From Clostridia bacterium (GTDB lineage: Bacteria; Bacillota_A; Clostridia; Oscillospirales; CAG-272), in the NCBI GenBank assembly GCA_017452945.1, contig JAFTLD010000065.1:1-18747 (forward strand): a stretch of 18,747 bases of DNA, written 5' to 3'. Below, piece by piece: positions 1 to 8,438 of the stretch. Every line of letters begins with the position of its first letter. Positions within the stretch are counted from its first letter, which is position 1. The notes under the pieces were generated by a model. The model was not told where the DNA came from and ran no database searches. It saw only the letters and a list, made by a program, of their open reading frames with translations. Position numbers and translations under genes: made by a program.

Positions 1-255
1 CAAGCCGTTCTCGTTGACAATTTCAATTTTTCCGCAAACGCGACACGAATAAAACGAATAACCGCCTTTTTCCGCGTTCGGTTGATCGGGATAGTCATGC
101 GGCCCTTGCTCTGCAAGCTGTTCACCGCACTCGGCACAATACTGCACGTGTTGGCAGTCTGCACCGTCAGGCACATGCTCATGCACCTGCTCATTATCAT
201 TACAAGCTGCCAGCATACATGCCAAAAGCATGCATGTTAACACTATTTTTTTCAT
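1..255 (-). CDS. Cys-module lipoprotein (partial, 3' end off the left edge)
   Basis: The reading frame opens with ATG at 255 and is still open at base 1, giving 85 visible residues. The N-terminus is a lipoprotein signal: two lysines, a hydrophobic stretch, then lipobox LAAC with the lipidated cysteine at residue 18. The likely location is the outer face of the membrane. The exposed part has C34, C40-x2-C43 and C71-x2-C74. It shares DYPDxPxxEKGxYSxYxC with the C-terminus of the neighbouring pilin at 258-944, so the two domains are clearly related. Only 2 nt separate its ATG from the upstream stop, and I see no good Shine-Dalgarno, which suggests translational coupling. The function is unknown. 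A surface partner or anchor for the pilin and giant protein is an inference from the shared module. Confidence 0.75.
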   Translation of the reverse strand, partial: MKKIVLTCMLLACMLAACNDNEQVHEHVPDGADCQHVQYCAECGEQLAEQGPHDYPDQPNAEKGGYSFYSCRVCGKIEIVNENGL

Positions 256-257
256 AG

Positions 258-944
258 TTAGTCAATAGGTACGATGACAGAGCCGTCAGAGCTCATAATT
301 TTGATTTGGCTGCATCCGTCAGTTTCGCAAACATAATAACTATATTTGCCTTTTTCATACGTGGGGGTGTCAGGATAGTCATGATCAGCAAGCGGCTGTT
401 CCTGAATGTTCTCTTTGCCACACTTGGAGCACTTATACTTGATATATCCAGCGCGCTTACAAGTTGAATCTACTTTTGTTATTTCTGAATACTCATGGTC
501 TGTTTCTTGTGTACAGCTATTATCACCATTATTGGACTCATCCAGGTCTTCTTTGTTCTCAGGCATAGACTCAATTTCATCCTTGAATCCCTCCCCCTTG
601 AACTCCCAATCGCCGACAGCATCATAGATCTCCTTGATGCTCTCATGCGTGGGATAAGAATACAGAACCTTTTCTCCGGTGGAGGGATCTATCACCCACA
701 AACCGATATCCTCCGGACCTTTGACACCATGTTCAGAAACAACGACGGAATCCAATCCAAGCTGATTTTCAATGGCATAAAGCTCTGCAAAGTATGTCAA
801 ATTCGACAGATACTCAAAATCCGCTGCATCGTTTGCGCGATCAATATAAATAGCAAAGCTTGTCACAGCGACCGCAGCAAGGATCGCCATAATCGCTATT
901 ACGACAATCAGTTCGACCAGCGAAAAACCTTTATTATTCTTCAT
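258..944 (-). CDS. Type IV pilin-like protein with C-terminal Cys-repeat module
   Basis: This 228-aa protein starts with a class III prepilin leader, MKNNKG, followed by FSLVELIVVIAIMAILAAVA. By family knowledge, prepilin peptidase cuts after G6, F7 becomes the N-methylated N-terminus, and E11 is the conserved Glu5 of the mature pilin. Residues 7-30 form the hydrophobic helix. Residues 40-120 are a modest globular region, and 120-143 are an acidic linker rich in Asp, Glu and Asn. From residue 144 there is a Cys module (C144, C162, C172-x2-C175, C206, C211) that resembles units of the 2429-aa protein encoded upstream and the lipoprotein just downstream. A pilin head carrying this module is the odd feature of the gene. 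GAGAGG lies 5 nt before the ATG. The pilin call is firm; the partner role is inferred. Confidence 0.9.
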   Translation of the reverse strand: MKNNKGFSLVELIVVIAIMAILAAVAVTSFAIYIDRANDAADFEYLSNLTYFAELYAIENQLGLDSVVVSEHGVKGPEDIGLWVIDPSTGEKVLYSYPTHESIKEIYDAVGDWEFKGEGFKDEIESMPENKEDLDESNNGDNSCTQETDHEYSEITKVDSTCKRAGYIKYKCSKCGKENIQEQPLADHDYPDTPTYEKGKYSYYVCETDGCSQIKIMSSDGSVIVPID

Positions 945-1053
945 ATAAACCTCTCATACTCCAATCGGGGCTGTTGCTCGGCAACAGCCCCTTTTTGCCT
1001 ATATAGGCTGTTTTGGATCATTGGAATGGGTTTTCCCATTCATCATTCGCCAA
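945..1053 (-). other. Intergenic gap with three palindromes (967-991, 997-1008, 1024-1041)
   Basis: The gap between the giant protein and the Cys-module pilin holds a perfect 11-bp stem with a 3-nt loop at 967-991, a 12-bp perfect palindrome GCCTATATAGGC at 997-1008, and a 7-bp stem with a TTTT loop at 1024-1041. The large hairpin has a T5 tail only on the plus strand (992-996). In the minus-strand mRNA it is preceded by A5 and followed by GATTGGAG. It is therefore an intrinsic terminator only for antisense transcripts; for the operon it is more likely a processing or stability hairpin. Confidence 0.6.
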
Positions 1054-4000
1054 TCATTGCTGATTAGACGTCATTTCTTCAATTTGGTTGACAGCTTCGC
1101 CAAGTTTGAGCAAGCTCACCAGCATTTGGACATACTGTTTTGTCTTTACACGAGTTTCTGTATTGGTTTCACCGCTGACAGTGTAAACTTTACCCGTCTC
1201 CGGATTTATTTCTTCAGTAAAGTGATAGATAGAATAAGTCAGATATGCGTGCATACCATACTTGAACTCAGGCGTTTCGATGACTGTTGTACCATCAGAC
1301 AGGGTAATCACCATTTTCACGATGGTGTCTGCCTTGGCAATATCGCTTGCGGGAACCGGATACATTGCATAGTAGCGATTTTCTTTATCTCCCCTGACAT
1401 CAATACCCGAGTCAGTATATTCGCCAAGCGAATCACCGTTCTTGTCTGTTACAATAATTTTTGCCGACTTCGGAGTAACACCTGTAGGAAGACCGGTCAT
1501 TTCAAATTCATAACGCAAACTATACTCTTCCTTGAACTGAACGTTAGCGCCTACCCAAGTAAATTCGATATTGCCATACTGTTCCGATTTACGATCCGGA
1601 ATATTGGAGCTTGCGAAGCTCTTGATCACCTGATCCGTATAGTTTTGGAAATCCCAATCACTCGGATCTTCATTCTCGAAGTAAACCTGTACAGTCTTAC
1701 CATAGTTCAGCATTGCAGTAATTGCCTCTTCCTGCGCCTCACCGTCATAATCACCAACGTTTTCCTCAAGATAATTCTCAAGTGCTTGTTCATAAGCAAT
1801 CAGCACACTGTCAATGGTCTTCACGGGTACTCCGTTGTAACTCACCGTAATCTTAACGTTGTCGCCACCCTGCGTGATCTGTGCTGCAGAGAGATCAATG
1901 CTTACAAACCACATCATAAGCGAATCGTCAATCTTTTCCAGCGTCTTCTCTTCACCGCCAAATGTAACGGTAGGCTTATGAGCATCATCAAGAGCATCCA
2001 CGTAAAGGAACAGGTCAACCGTCATGGTCTTTTCAGAGTTGGCCTGATCGTAACTCACAGACATCATGATCGCACCGTATTTCACGCTGTTTACTTTTGA
2101 AACCTCATAAACGGTAAACTCGGTCGTAGTCTCGTCAATCGGAGCCTTGGTCCAAACCTCGTATGCGGGAATGGCTTCGCCATTCTCGGTAAAGCTCCAT
2201 CCGACGTATTCCAGATCAAGTACGTTAGAAGTAGAGTAGTTCAGCCAGAGGTACTGACCGTAAGTGTAGCCCTTTCTGACAGTCTCATTGCCCCAGCGGT
2301 CAACGATGGTCACGTCGTAGGTACGAGCCACAACGTCGTACTTTTCGTCGCATCCGGTGCACTGCTTCCAAGATTCTCTTCTGTCGTAGTATCTTTGCTC
2401 GGAGTAGACGTGCTCCCCTGTTGCATCAACGTAGGCATCAACGTAGCTGTGGCCGCATTCCTCGCGCTGACAGGTATGCGTCGTGTAACCCTGCGTCGAG
2501 CAGGTCGGATCGGTTACAACAACCTTGTAGTTATGACCGGGAGAAGAAACCACGATCTCAGTTACCTCGGTATTGCCGTTTTCGTCAGAAAAGCTCTTCT
2601 GGCATGCAGTACAATACCAATACTCGATGTTTCCGTCCGTGGTACATGTCGGAGAAACAGCCTCAACATGCGTCAGCGTGCCGGCATGGTTAGTAGTGGG
2701 GATCTCCACTTCAACTTCAATCTCCACATACTCGTCGCCATCATCCGAGAGCAACCAGCTGTCATAAAATTTAGCCGTATGAACCGCTAATCCGTTTTCG
2801 TAACATGTTACAGGCGTAACCGTCTCTTTTGTAACAGTAAAGTTTTTCTCACTGGCCTCTGCTCTCTTATCATGCTTGCCACAGGAGCTTGTGCCAATAA
2901 CAGTACAAGTTAGGAAATCCTCAGACCACTCAACCTCGACTGTCCACGTGTGCTCACAGATAGTTTCCTTACAAGTATCAATATCACAGATGTTGTCATT
3001 ATTTTCATCTCTGTGATTGATCGCAGGTTGATTGGGATCCGTTATAGTAACAACATCACCACAACCGCAAGTATAAGTGATATATCCGTTATCATGACAT
3101 GTGGGAGGCGTGGGCACACCATCATCATAATCATGTCCGGGCGCGGTAAGAGTTGTGGTTTTTTCATCACCGCAAACATCACACGTTTCAACCTTGTAAC
3201 CATCCTCGGTACAAGTAGCATTTTTACTATCAGTCACTACATAGCTGTGATTGCCTGTTGCAGGATCAACAACACTTTCGCGGCTGAGCTCTGCCCCACA
3301 TTCCTCAACAGAACAGTAAACTACGCTCTCGTAAGAACCGTCTGCACCACAGGTCGGCGCTACCGGATTCTCACGAATTGCTCCACCGGGAGTGTGCTTT
3401 TTCTTTTCAATGGTCTTTGTCTCTCTGCTGATTTCTGTCTGACCACCCTCAGCATCCACACAGCCTGTAACAGTACAGTAATGCACCTCTTCATAAGAGC
3501 CTTCTGCATAGCAGGTAGAATCGCGCTTGTTCTCAACTTGCATCGGGCCTTTGGTATGCTCTAACTTCGGAATGGCCTTCTCAACTCTGCTTGTTTCGGC
3601 TTTACAAACTGTGCAATAAGTCACTTCATCACGGGAACCCATTTTGAAACAAGTAGCATCCTGAATATTTTCATAAACAGTTTCACCCGGCTCGTGATCA
3701 AGTTTCTTAATCTCATTTCGAGTACTGCTAAGCTCTGTTTCACATTCGGTGCAATAAACTACCAAATCATAGTAACCTTCTGCACTACAAGAGGCTTCCA
3801 CTCTGTTTGCTTCGACAGGCGCGGCAGGATTATGCTCCAGTTTATCATTCTCTTTATAGGTGGAATAATCACAACGAGAACAAGTCACATATGCATCCCA
3901 ACCAATTGCGGTACAGGTAGCTTCCTTAGCACTATGAGCAACCTCATCATGCCCAAGAGCCCCGATAACCGTATATGTGGTATAGTCGCAACGAGAACAA

Positions 4001-7000
4001 GTCTGATATGTTTCCCAACCGGATTCGGTGCATGTTGCCGCCTTGCCGTCATGACTGATCGCATCATGCCCCAAAGCACCAATGGCCTTATAGGTGGTAT
4101 AATTACAACGAGTGCATGTCGCATATGCTTCCCAACCGCCTTCCGTACAGGTTGCTGCCTTGCCTTCATGCTCTACGCGATCGTGCGCATTAGCATCAAT
4201 GTCCAGCGTTTCATCCTCCACAGTCGTCTCGGTTTGTCCCTGCTCATCCTTGTAATACGTATCGCATCTCTCGCAATACCAGTATTCGTTGTTGCCTTGC
4301 GTTGTACATGTTGATTCCACAGCTTCGATATGCTTCATATCATGCCCCAGCGCAGGCTGTAATACCGCCTCTTTTATAGGAACACGACAGTCTGAGCACC
4401 ATGTACCTCCCACATATCCCTCTGCGGTACACGTGGGGCCTGTATGCTCCATCGGAACCTCAGTATGGGTAGGTGTAGGTCCGGTCAACGCTTGCAAGGT
4501 AGTCGGAACCTTTTCAGGCGTAAAAGTAAAATAGTTCTCGCAAACTTTACAGTAATAATGTGCCGCAACGCTCGGTTTCAGTTCTGTTGCAGTATGAACC
4601 GCATCCTGAGCAGCAAACGCTTCGTACTCGTGATCCAATGCTTCTGTAATCACATGTCCGCATTTGGTGCAAGTTTGGGGCGTCATACAAGTGGCAGGAT
4701 CACCGGGAATGTGCTCAGTACAGCCGTAACCGCACGCACACTCACCGTCTGCATTCCAATTGCCATGGTCTGCCGTGGTACCATCTTGCACTGCACCGCA
4801 CGCGCATTTTTTCCAATGCTGCGTTTCATCATACCCATAAGACGTATACGCATGTGCAGCTTCACTGCCCTTTTCTCCGCAGCCATTGTTACATACATAC
4901 CAGTGCGTGGTTTCACCCTTTGTCAGAGTAGTGCTCCATGCATGCTCAAGAGCAGAAATCGCTCCACCGCCCGTGGTGTGTCCGCACCCGTTTGCGCAAG
5001 TGTATACAGCCTCCTTACCGGGCACCTCACACTGTGCTTCAACCTTTTCGGAGGTCATCTGCATATCATGCCCCAACGCAGAAATCTCTTCATAGGTTGT
5101 GTAATCGCATTCCGAGCAATACTCATAAGCATCCCAACCAAATTGGGTACAAGTTGCAGCCTCCGCATCAACCTGTGTCAGGGAGTGCGCTTTCTTATCA
5201 ACTTCCTCGGTGTAGGTGTGACTATTGTCGTTTTGACAAACGTAAGTCTTTTCTCCCTTTTCGGTACAAGTGGGCGGTGTGGTTACCGTACCAACATAGT
5301 TATGCTTCAACGCAGGGATTTCCGTGTAGGTGGTGTAATCACACTTGGTGCAATACTTATAAGCATCCCAACCAACCTCGGTACAAGTGGCAGCCTGAGC
5401 ACCGACCTGTTCTAAAGCATGCTGTACAGGAAGCGTCTGCGCGTTTTGGGTAGTAGATTGCGTGCAAGCTTGATCTGCAAAGAACTCTCCGCACACCTCA
5501 CAAGTCCAGTATTCATTATTACCGGTCTCTGTGCAGGTGGGCGCCTTTGCTTCAATCTTACTCGGCTTGTGATTGCCAAACGTACCGACAACCTTCTTGG
5601 TATCACTGTACGCACATGTTTCAAACTCACCGCTTGCGGTATAAATCGTATAACTGTTGGTTCGGCAATCGCCTTCCGTGTAAGACGGATCGCTTTCTAA
5701 GTCCCCGGATGTCTTTGTGTCCTTACACCGGTTACAATAAATGGTTACCGTGTACTTGGTGCCGTCATCATTGAATTTAACAGTAGCCGTGTAATTGTGT
5801 CCGAGAGCATCAACCGTAATGTTTTGTTTGCTGAGTTCAGTTCCGCAAGCAGTACAGTTTACAACTGAATCATAAGAGCCCGGAGCAGTACATGAAGCGG
5901 CATTATAATTCTTTTCTGTTGCTGTACCCGAGGTATGCCCCGGTGCGGTAAGTGTCTCGGTATTGGAGTAACCGCAAGCACAGGTAACGGTCTTCCAGCC
6001 GTCAACAGTACAAGAAGGAGCTTGACTGTCTGTCTGGGTTTCCGTATGATCGCCTAATACCCATCTGCCATGATCGGCATTGTACGTATAGGTGCCGGTA
6101 GTACCAGCAGTGAGATACGATCCGTCAGCATTTCTCAACTTTGCAGTCGAAACTGTAACTGCAGTGTAAGTATCATTATTTTTATATTGATATGTAGTTG
6201 CATCTCCGCACGCTTGCAAAAGAATCTTACCACCGTTTAAGCCGCTTATATTAGCATATCTTCCACCTGTGGATTGATAACCGCACACGCTACACGTAAG
6301 ATTTCCATCTTCATCATTTGCGTAAATACCATCACAAGCAACATACACAACCTTATTCGACGAGTCAAGGGTTCTTCTGTATTTAGTACAATTTTGATCT
6401 GCCGAGATAGAGGCCTCTGTCTTACTGGTATACAAATATCCAGCACTTATATCAAATGTTCCCTCAACAATAATTGTGGCATCTGTAAGCTGGCGTACAA
6501 TCGGTGCAGCCAAATTTCCTTCATGGTTTGAGGCAACATAGTGCAGCGGATTTGTATCACCTTTTCTATTCACGACATTCAAAGTGTCTCCGCTACCGTT
6601 TTTTTCTTCCGAGTCATCAAACACATAATATTCTCCGGCCCATTGATCCAGGTCGTATACGTAAATATTTACTCCTGACGACACATTAACAATCGCATCT
6701 TTTGCTATCACAAATTCCGAACCGGGGAGAAACACCATGTCTTGAGAAATCGTAGTGGTTCCACTATTTACACTAACCAAAAGATGATTAGAAATAGGTA
6801 ATACATAATCTCCGGAATTTATCGAAATTCCAGTGGTCGCAGGAATATTCAATGCTGACATAGCCAAATCGCCATTGATATCGATCCGCAGACGATTTTC
6901 TTCCTCAATATAGTCTTTAATAATAGTGCCGTTTTTCAGATTAAACATACCGTTTGATCCTATAAAGGCAATTTCGGTTGTTACGACACCATAGAGACTC

Positions 7001-8343
7001 GTCAAATCCATCGAGGTAACAGCATTTATCGTAGCACCGGCTTCAATGGTCATGGGAACTTCTACGTTTTGAACATAATACTGACTAACGGGGAATACTT
7101 TTTGACTGTTTTTCAGCATTCCTAATGATGCCTTACCACCACGCCAATCACGAATTATAAAATCTTCATAAACGGTACTACCATTTTTCGCAAAAACACT
7201 ACCGGAACCGGTAATATATCCCCACACATAAAGACATCCACCGCTATTAACGGTAATATTACTACCCTCATTCATTTTTACGCAGCCTAACGGCCCAACC
7301 GGTCTACCATTATAATACTGTTGTTGACTATGAGAACCGGAAATGCTCATCACACCGTCCACAACAATATTCGAACCTTCCGACAACGTTAATGTTTGAT
7401 AAAACGAAGGCTTTGTACCACCAGAAATAATTGTGGGACGAGTAGTACATAACGTATTTGCCGAATCATATGGAATCAGAAACGTTACGCCGTCGGGAAT
7501 CGTATATGTTCCCGAGGGTAGTGTGCCACTACTGATAAGCACAATTGTTTTTATTTTTGCAGACTGATCTGCTGTTGTTATCGCACTGTTCAAATTATCA
7601 AAGAGTTCGGAGCCTACCATAAAGTGAGGTGCAGTTGAGTATACAGCCTTGATTGTAGCAGTTACCTTACTAGGCACATAGGCAAATTCAGGATCCCTTG
7701 ATAAAATTGAATTGTCAGAAGTATCAATCCAAGCAACAAAGTTGTTTTTTGAAGCCGTAAATGTCGCGCCATCACCTGTCATCGAAATAACATCACCGGA
7801 CGCAACGGCATTTCCACCGGAAGTCACACTCCCCATTGTTGAGTCATACTGTACGGTAATATCAGCAGCATCTATTACCGGTGTATATGAAAAGTCTTTC
7901 AATACCAGTTTGTTTTCAGTTGCGTTCTTAGCGGTTGTAATAGTAATGGTTATAGAGTCACCTGCATTCATGGTCTTTCTAAAAGGAGAATCCCAGTTGC
8001 TGCTGACACCGTCAATAACTAATTGATTGACAGTTGTCTTCTCCCAAGAAAACTGAATTATTGCTTTTGTATCACCACTGTTCGTCACAGTGATTGTTGC
8101 AGTTTTAGCAGAGGCGCCAATGCCAAAAATACCGGCGGAACCTTTTGCGGTAGTTGTAATGACGCCATCTGTCATAGAGGTATTCGTAGCTCCTGCAACA
8201 CCAACATTAACCCCTTCTACCGGAGTATAATTCCCAGATGTTGCTGCATAAACTTGCAAAGTGGGGAAAACAAGCAAAAGTATCCCCGTCATCAGCACGA
8301 GGAAAAGCATGCCTATTTTCTTGCGCATTTTTTTAGTTTGCAT
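1054..8343 (-). CDS. Giant secreted Cys-repeat surface protein (2429 aa)
   Basis: The ATG at 8343 is preceded by AAGGAGG with 7 nt spacing. Residues 1-33 are a Sec signal peptide (basic start, long hydrophobic core, VYA before the cut). Residues 34-160 are beta-rich. Residues 161-236 resemble a divergent InlB-type B-repeat. Residues 238 to about 700 are Gly/Ser/Thr/Asn-rich with short beta-like repeats, suggesting a beta-helix. Residues 765-2005 hold about 25 units of 30-60 residues built on A-T-C-T...G(W/Y)...Y..C..C...(A)LGH(D/N). Each complete unit offers three Cys and often a His, which could bind a metal or form disulfides. Residues 2006-2429 are a non-repetitive C-terminal region. I see no LPxTG motif, C-terminal membrane helix, SLH or cell-wall-binding repeat, so the anchoring mode is unclear. 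It lies in an operon with pilin-like genes. An adhesin or matrix role is inferred; no enzyme motif was seen. Confidence 0.88.
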   Translation of the reverse strand: MQTKKMRKKIGMLFLVLMTGILLLVFPTLQVYAATSGNYTPVEGVNVGVAGATNTSMTDGVITTTAKGSAGIFGIGASAKTATITVTNSGDTKAIIQFSWEKTTVNQLVIDGVSSNWDSPFRKTMNAGDSITITITTAKNATENKLVLKDFSYTPVIDAADITVQYDSTMGSVTSGGNAVASGDVISMTGDGATFTASKNNFVAWIDTSDNSILSRDPEFAYVPSKVTATIKAVYSTAPHFMVGSELFDNLNSAITTADQSAKIKTIVLISSGTLPSGTYTIPDGVTFLIPYDSANTLCTTRPTIISGGTKPSFYQTLTLSEGSNIVVDGVMSISGSHSQQQYYNGRPVGPLGCVKMNEGSNITVNSGGCLYVWGYITGSGSVFAKNGSTVYEDFIIRDWRGGKASLGMLKNSQKVFPVSQYYVQNVEVPMTIEAGATINAVTSMDLTSLYGVVTTEIAFIGSNGMFNLKNGTIIKDYIEEENRLRIDINGDLAMSALNIPATTGISINSGDYVLPISNHLLVSVNSGTTTISQDMVFLPGSEFVIAKDAIVNVSSGVNIYVYDLDQWAGEYYVFDDSEEKNGSGDTLNVVNRKGDTNPLHYVASNHEGNLAAPIVRQLTDATIIVEGTFDISAGYLYTSKTEASISADQNCTKYRRTLDSSNKVVYVACDGIYANDEDGNLTCSVCGYQSTGGRYANISGLNGGKILLQACGDATTYQYKNNDTYTAVTVSTAKLRNADGSYLTAGTTGTYTYNADHGRWVLGDHTETQTDSQAPSCTVDGWKTVTCACGYSNTETLTAPGHTSGTATEKNYNAASCTAPGSYDSVVNCTACGTELSKQNITVDALGHNYTATVKFNDDGTKYTVTIYCNRCKDTKTSGDLESDPSYTEGDCRTNSYTIYTASGEFETCAYSDTKKVVGTFGNHKPSKIEAKAPTCTETGNNEYWTCEVCGEFFADQACTQSTTQNAQTLPVQHALEQVGAQAATCTEVGWDAYKYCTKCDYTTYTEIPALKHNYVGTVTTPPTCTEKGEKTYVCQNDNSHTYTEEVDKKAHSLTQVDAEAATCTQFGWDAYEYCSECDYTTYEEISALGHDMQMTSEKVEAQCEVPGKEAVYTCANGCGHTTGGGAISALEHAWSTTLTKGETTHWYVCNNGCGEKGSEAAHAYTSYGYDETQHWKKCACGAVQDGTTADHGNWNADGECACGYGCTEHIPGDPATCMTPQTCTKCGHVITEALDHEYEAFAAQDAVHTATELKPSVAAHYYCKVCENYFTFTPEKVPTTLQALTGPTPTHTEVPMEHTGPTCTAEGYVGGTWCSDCRVPIKEAVLQPALGHDMKHIEAVESTCTTQGNNEYWYCERCDTYYKDEQGQTETTVEDETLDIDANAHDRVEHEGKAATCTEGGWEAYATCTRCNYTTYKAIGALGHDAISHDGKAATCTESGWETYQTCSRCDYTTYTVIGALGHDEVAHSAKEATCTAIGWDAYVTCSRCDYSTYKENDKLEHNPAAPVEANRVEASCSAEGYYDLVVYCTECETELSSTRNEIKKLDHEPGETVYENIQDATCFKMGSRDEVTYCTVCKAETSRVEKAIPKLEHTKGPMQVENKRDSTCYAEGSYEEVHYCTVTGCVDAEGGQTEISRETKTIEKKKHTPGGAIRENPVAPTCGADGSYESVVYCSVEECGAELSRESVVDPATGNHSYVVTDSKNATCTEDGYKVETCDVCGDEKTTTLTAPGHDYDDGVPTPPTCHDNGYITYTCGCGDVVTITDPNQPAINHRDENNDNICDIDTCKETICEHTWTVEVEWSEDFLTCTVIGTSSCGKHDKRAEASEKNFTVTKETVTPVTCYENGLAVHTAKFYDSWLLSDDGDEYVEIEVEVEIPTTNHAGTLTHVEAVSPTCTTDGNIEYWYCTACQKSFSDENGNTEVTEIVVSSPGHNYKVVVTDPTCSTQGYTTHTCQREECGHSYVDAYVDATGEHVYSEQRYYDRRESWKQCTGCDEKYDVVARTYDVTIVDRWGNETVRKGYTYGQYLWLNYSTSNVLDLEYVGWSFTENGEAIPAYEVWTKAPIDETTTEFTVYEVSKVNSVKYGAIMMSVSYDQANSEKTMTVDLFLYVDALDDAHKPTVTFGGEEKTLEKIDDSLMMWFVSIDLSAAQITQGGDNVKITVSYNGVPVKTIDSVLIAYEQALENYLEENVGDYDGEAQEEAITAMLNYGKTVQVYFENEDPSDWDFQNYTDQVIKSFASSNIPDRKSEQYGNIEFTWVGANVQFKEEYSLRYEFEMTGLPTGVTPKSAKIIVTDKNGDSLGEYTDSGIDVRGDKENRYYAMYPVPASDIAKADTIVKMVITLSDGTTVIETPEFKYGMHAYLTYSIYHFTEEINPETGKVYTVSGETNTETRVKTKQYVQMLVSLLKLGEAVNQIEEMTSNQQ
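2329..6051 (-). repeat. Array of about 25 Cys/His protein repeats
   Basis: This is the part of the giant gene encoding residues 765-2005. By eye I count about 25 units, most with C-x(8-12)-C-x2-C followed 10-20 residues later by a Gly-His, Glu-His or similar step. Some units are degenerate; one near residue 1000 lacks the tidy spacing. The flanking N- and C-terminal regions contain few Cys. No Pfam name is assigned because I cannot be sure of one from sequence alone. Confidence 0.8.
3829..4179 (-). repeat. Three tandem 117-bp (39-aa) repeat units
   Basis: Units at 4063-4179, 3946-4062 and 3829-3945 are exactly 39 codons each and start at homologous codons. The first two share 28 of 39 residues, including the pattern KAATCTE.GW, TC.RC.YTTY and IGALGHD. 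The third has diverged more (KLEHN end). They are the most regular stretch of the Cys array and look like a recent in-frame duplication. Confidence 0.85.
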
Positions 8344-8387
8344 GATTTTACCTCCTTAACTCAAATAAAATCATTTTATATCCGTTT

Positions 8388-8417
8388 CCCGGTGTTGGAG
8401 TTCCCCCCAACACCGGG
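8388..8417 (-). other. Perfect 11-bp hairpin between the second pilin and the giant gene
   Basis: CCCGGTGTTGG at 8388-8398 pairs fully with CCAACACCGGG at 8407-8417 around an 8-nt loop. Neither strand has a U-tract directly after the stem: the minus strand continues AAACGGATAT. It is therefore not a standard intrinsic terminator. It lies within the 95-nt gap before the ribosome binding site of the giant gene and may protect or mark a processing point in the operon mRNA. Confidence 0.65.
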
Positions 8418-8438
8418 TACTATTAGGGTCAAAGAGAA

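Noticed and set aside
967..996. Terminator ending the operon after the giant gene
   Set aside because: The T5 tail is on the plus strand only. On the minus strand the hairpin is followed by GATTGGAG, and two more operon genes follow closely.
1054..1300. Sortase or cell-wall anchor at the C-terminus of the giant protein
   Set aside because: No LPxTG-like motif, hydrophobic segment or basic tail is present; the protein ends in a polar stretch.
1021..2100. Long plus-strand open frame opposite the giant gene
   Set aside because: It lies wholly within the coding sequence of the 2429-aa protein apart from its first bases, has no ribosome binding site or domain, and has the odd composition of an antisense frame.
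3829..4179. Regularly spaced repeats resembling a CRISPR array
   Set aside because: Units are contiguous 117-bp coding repeats without unique spacers, and they keep the reading frame of the giant protein.
3694..5415. Long plus-strand frames (3694-4314 and 4444-5415)
   Set aside because: They are antisense shadows of the Cys-repeat array; their own apparent repeats mirror the repeats of the real gene.
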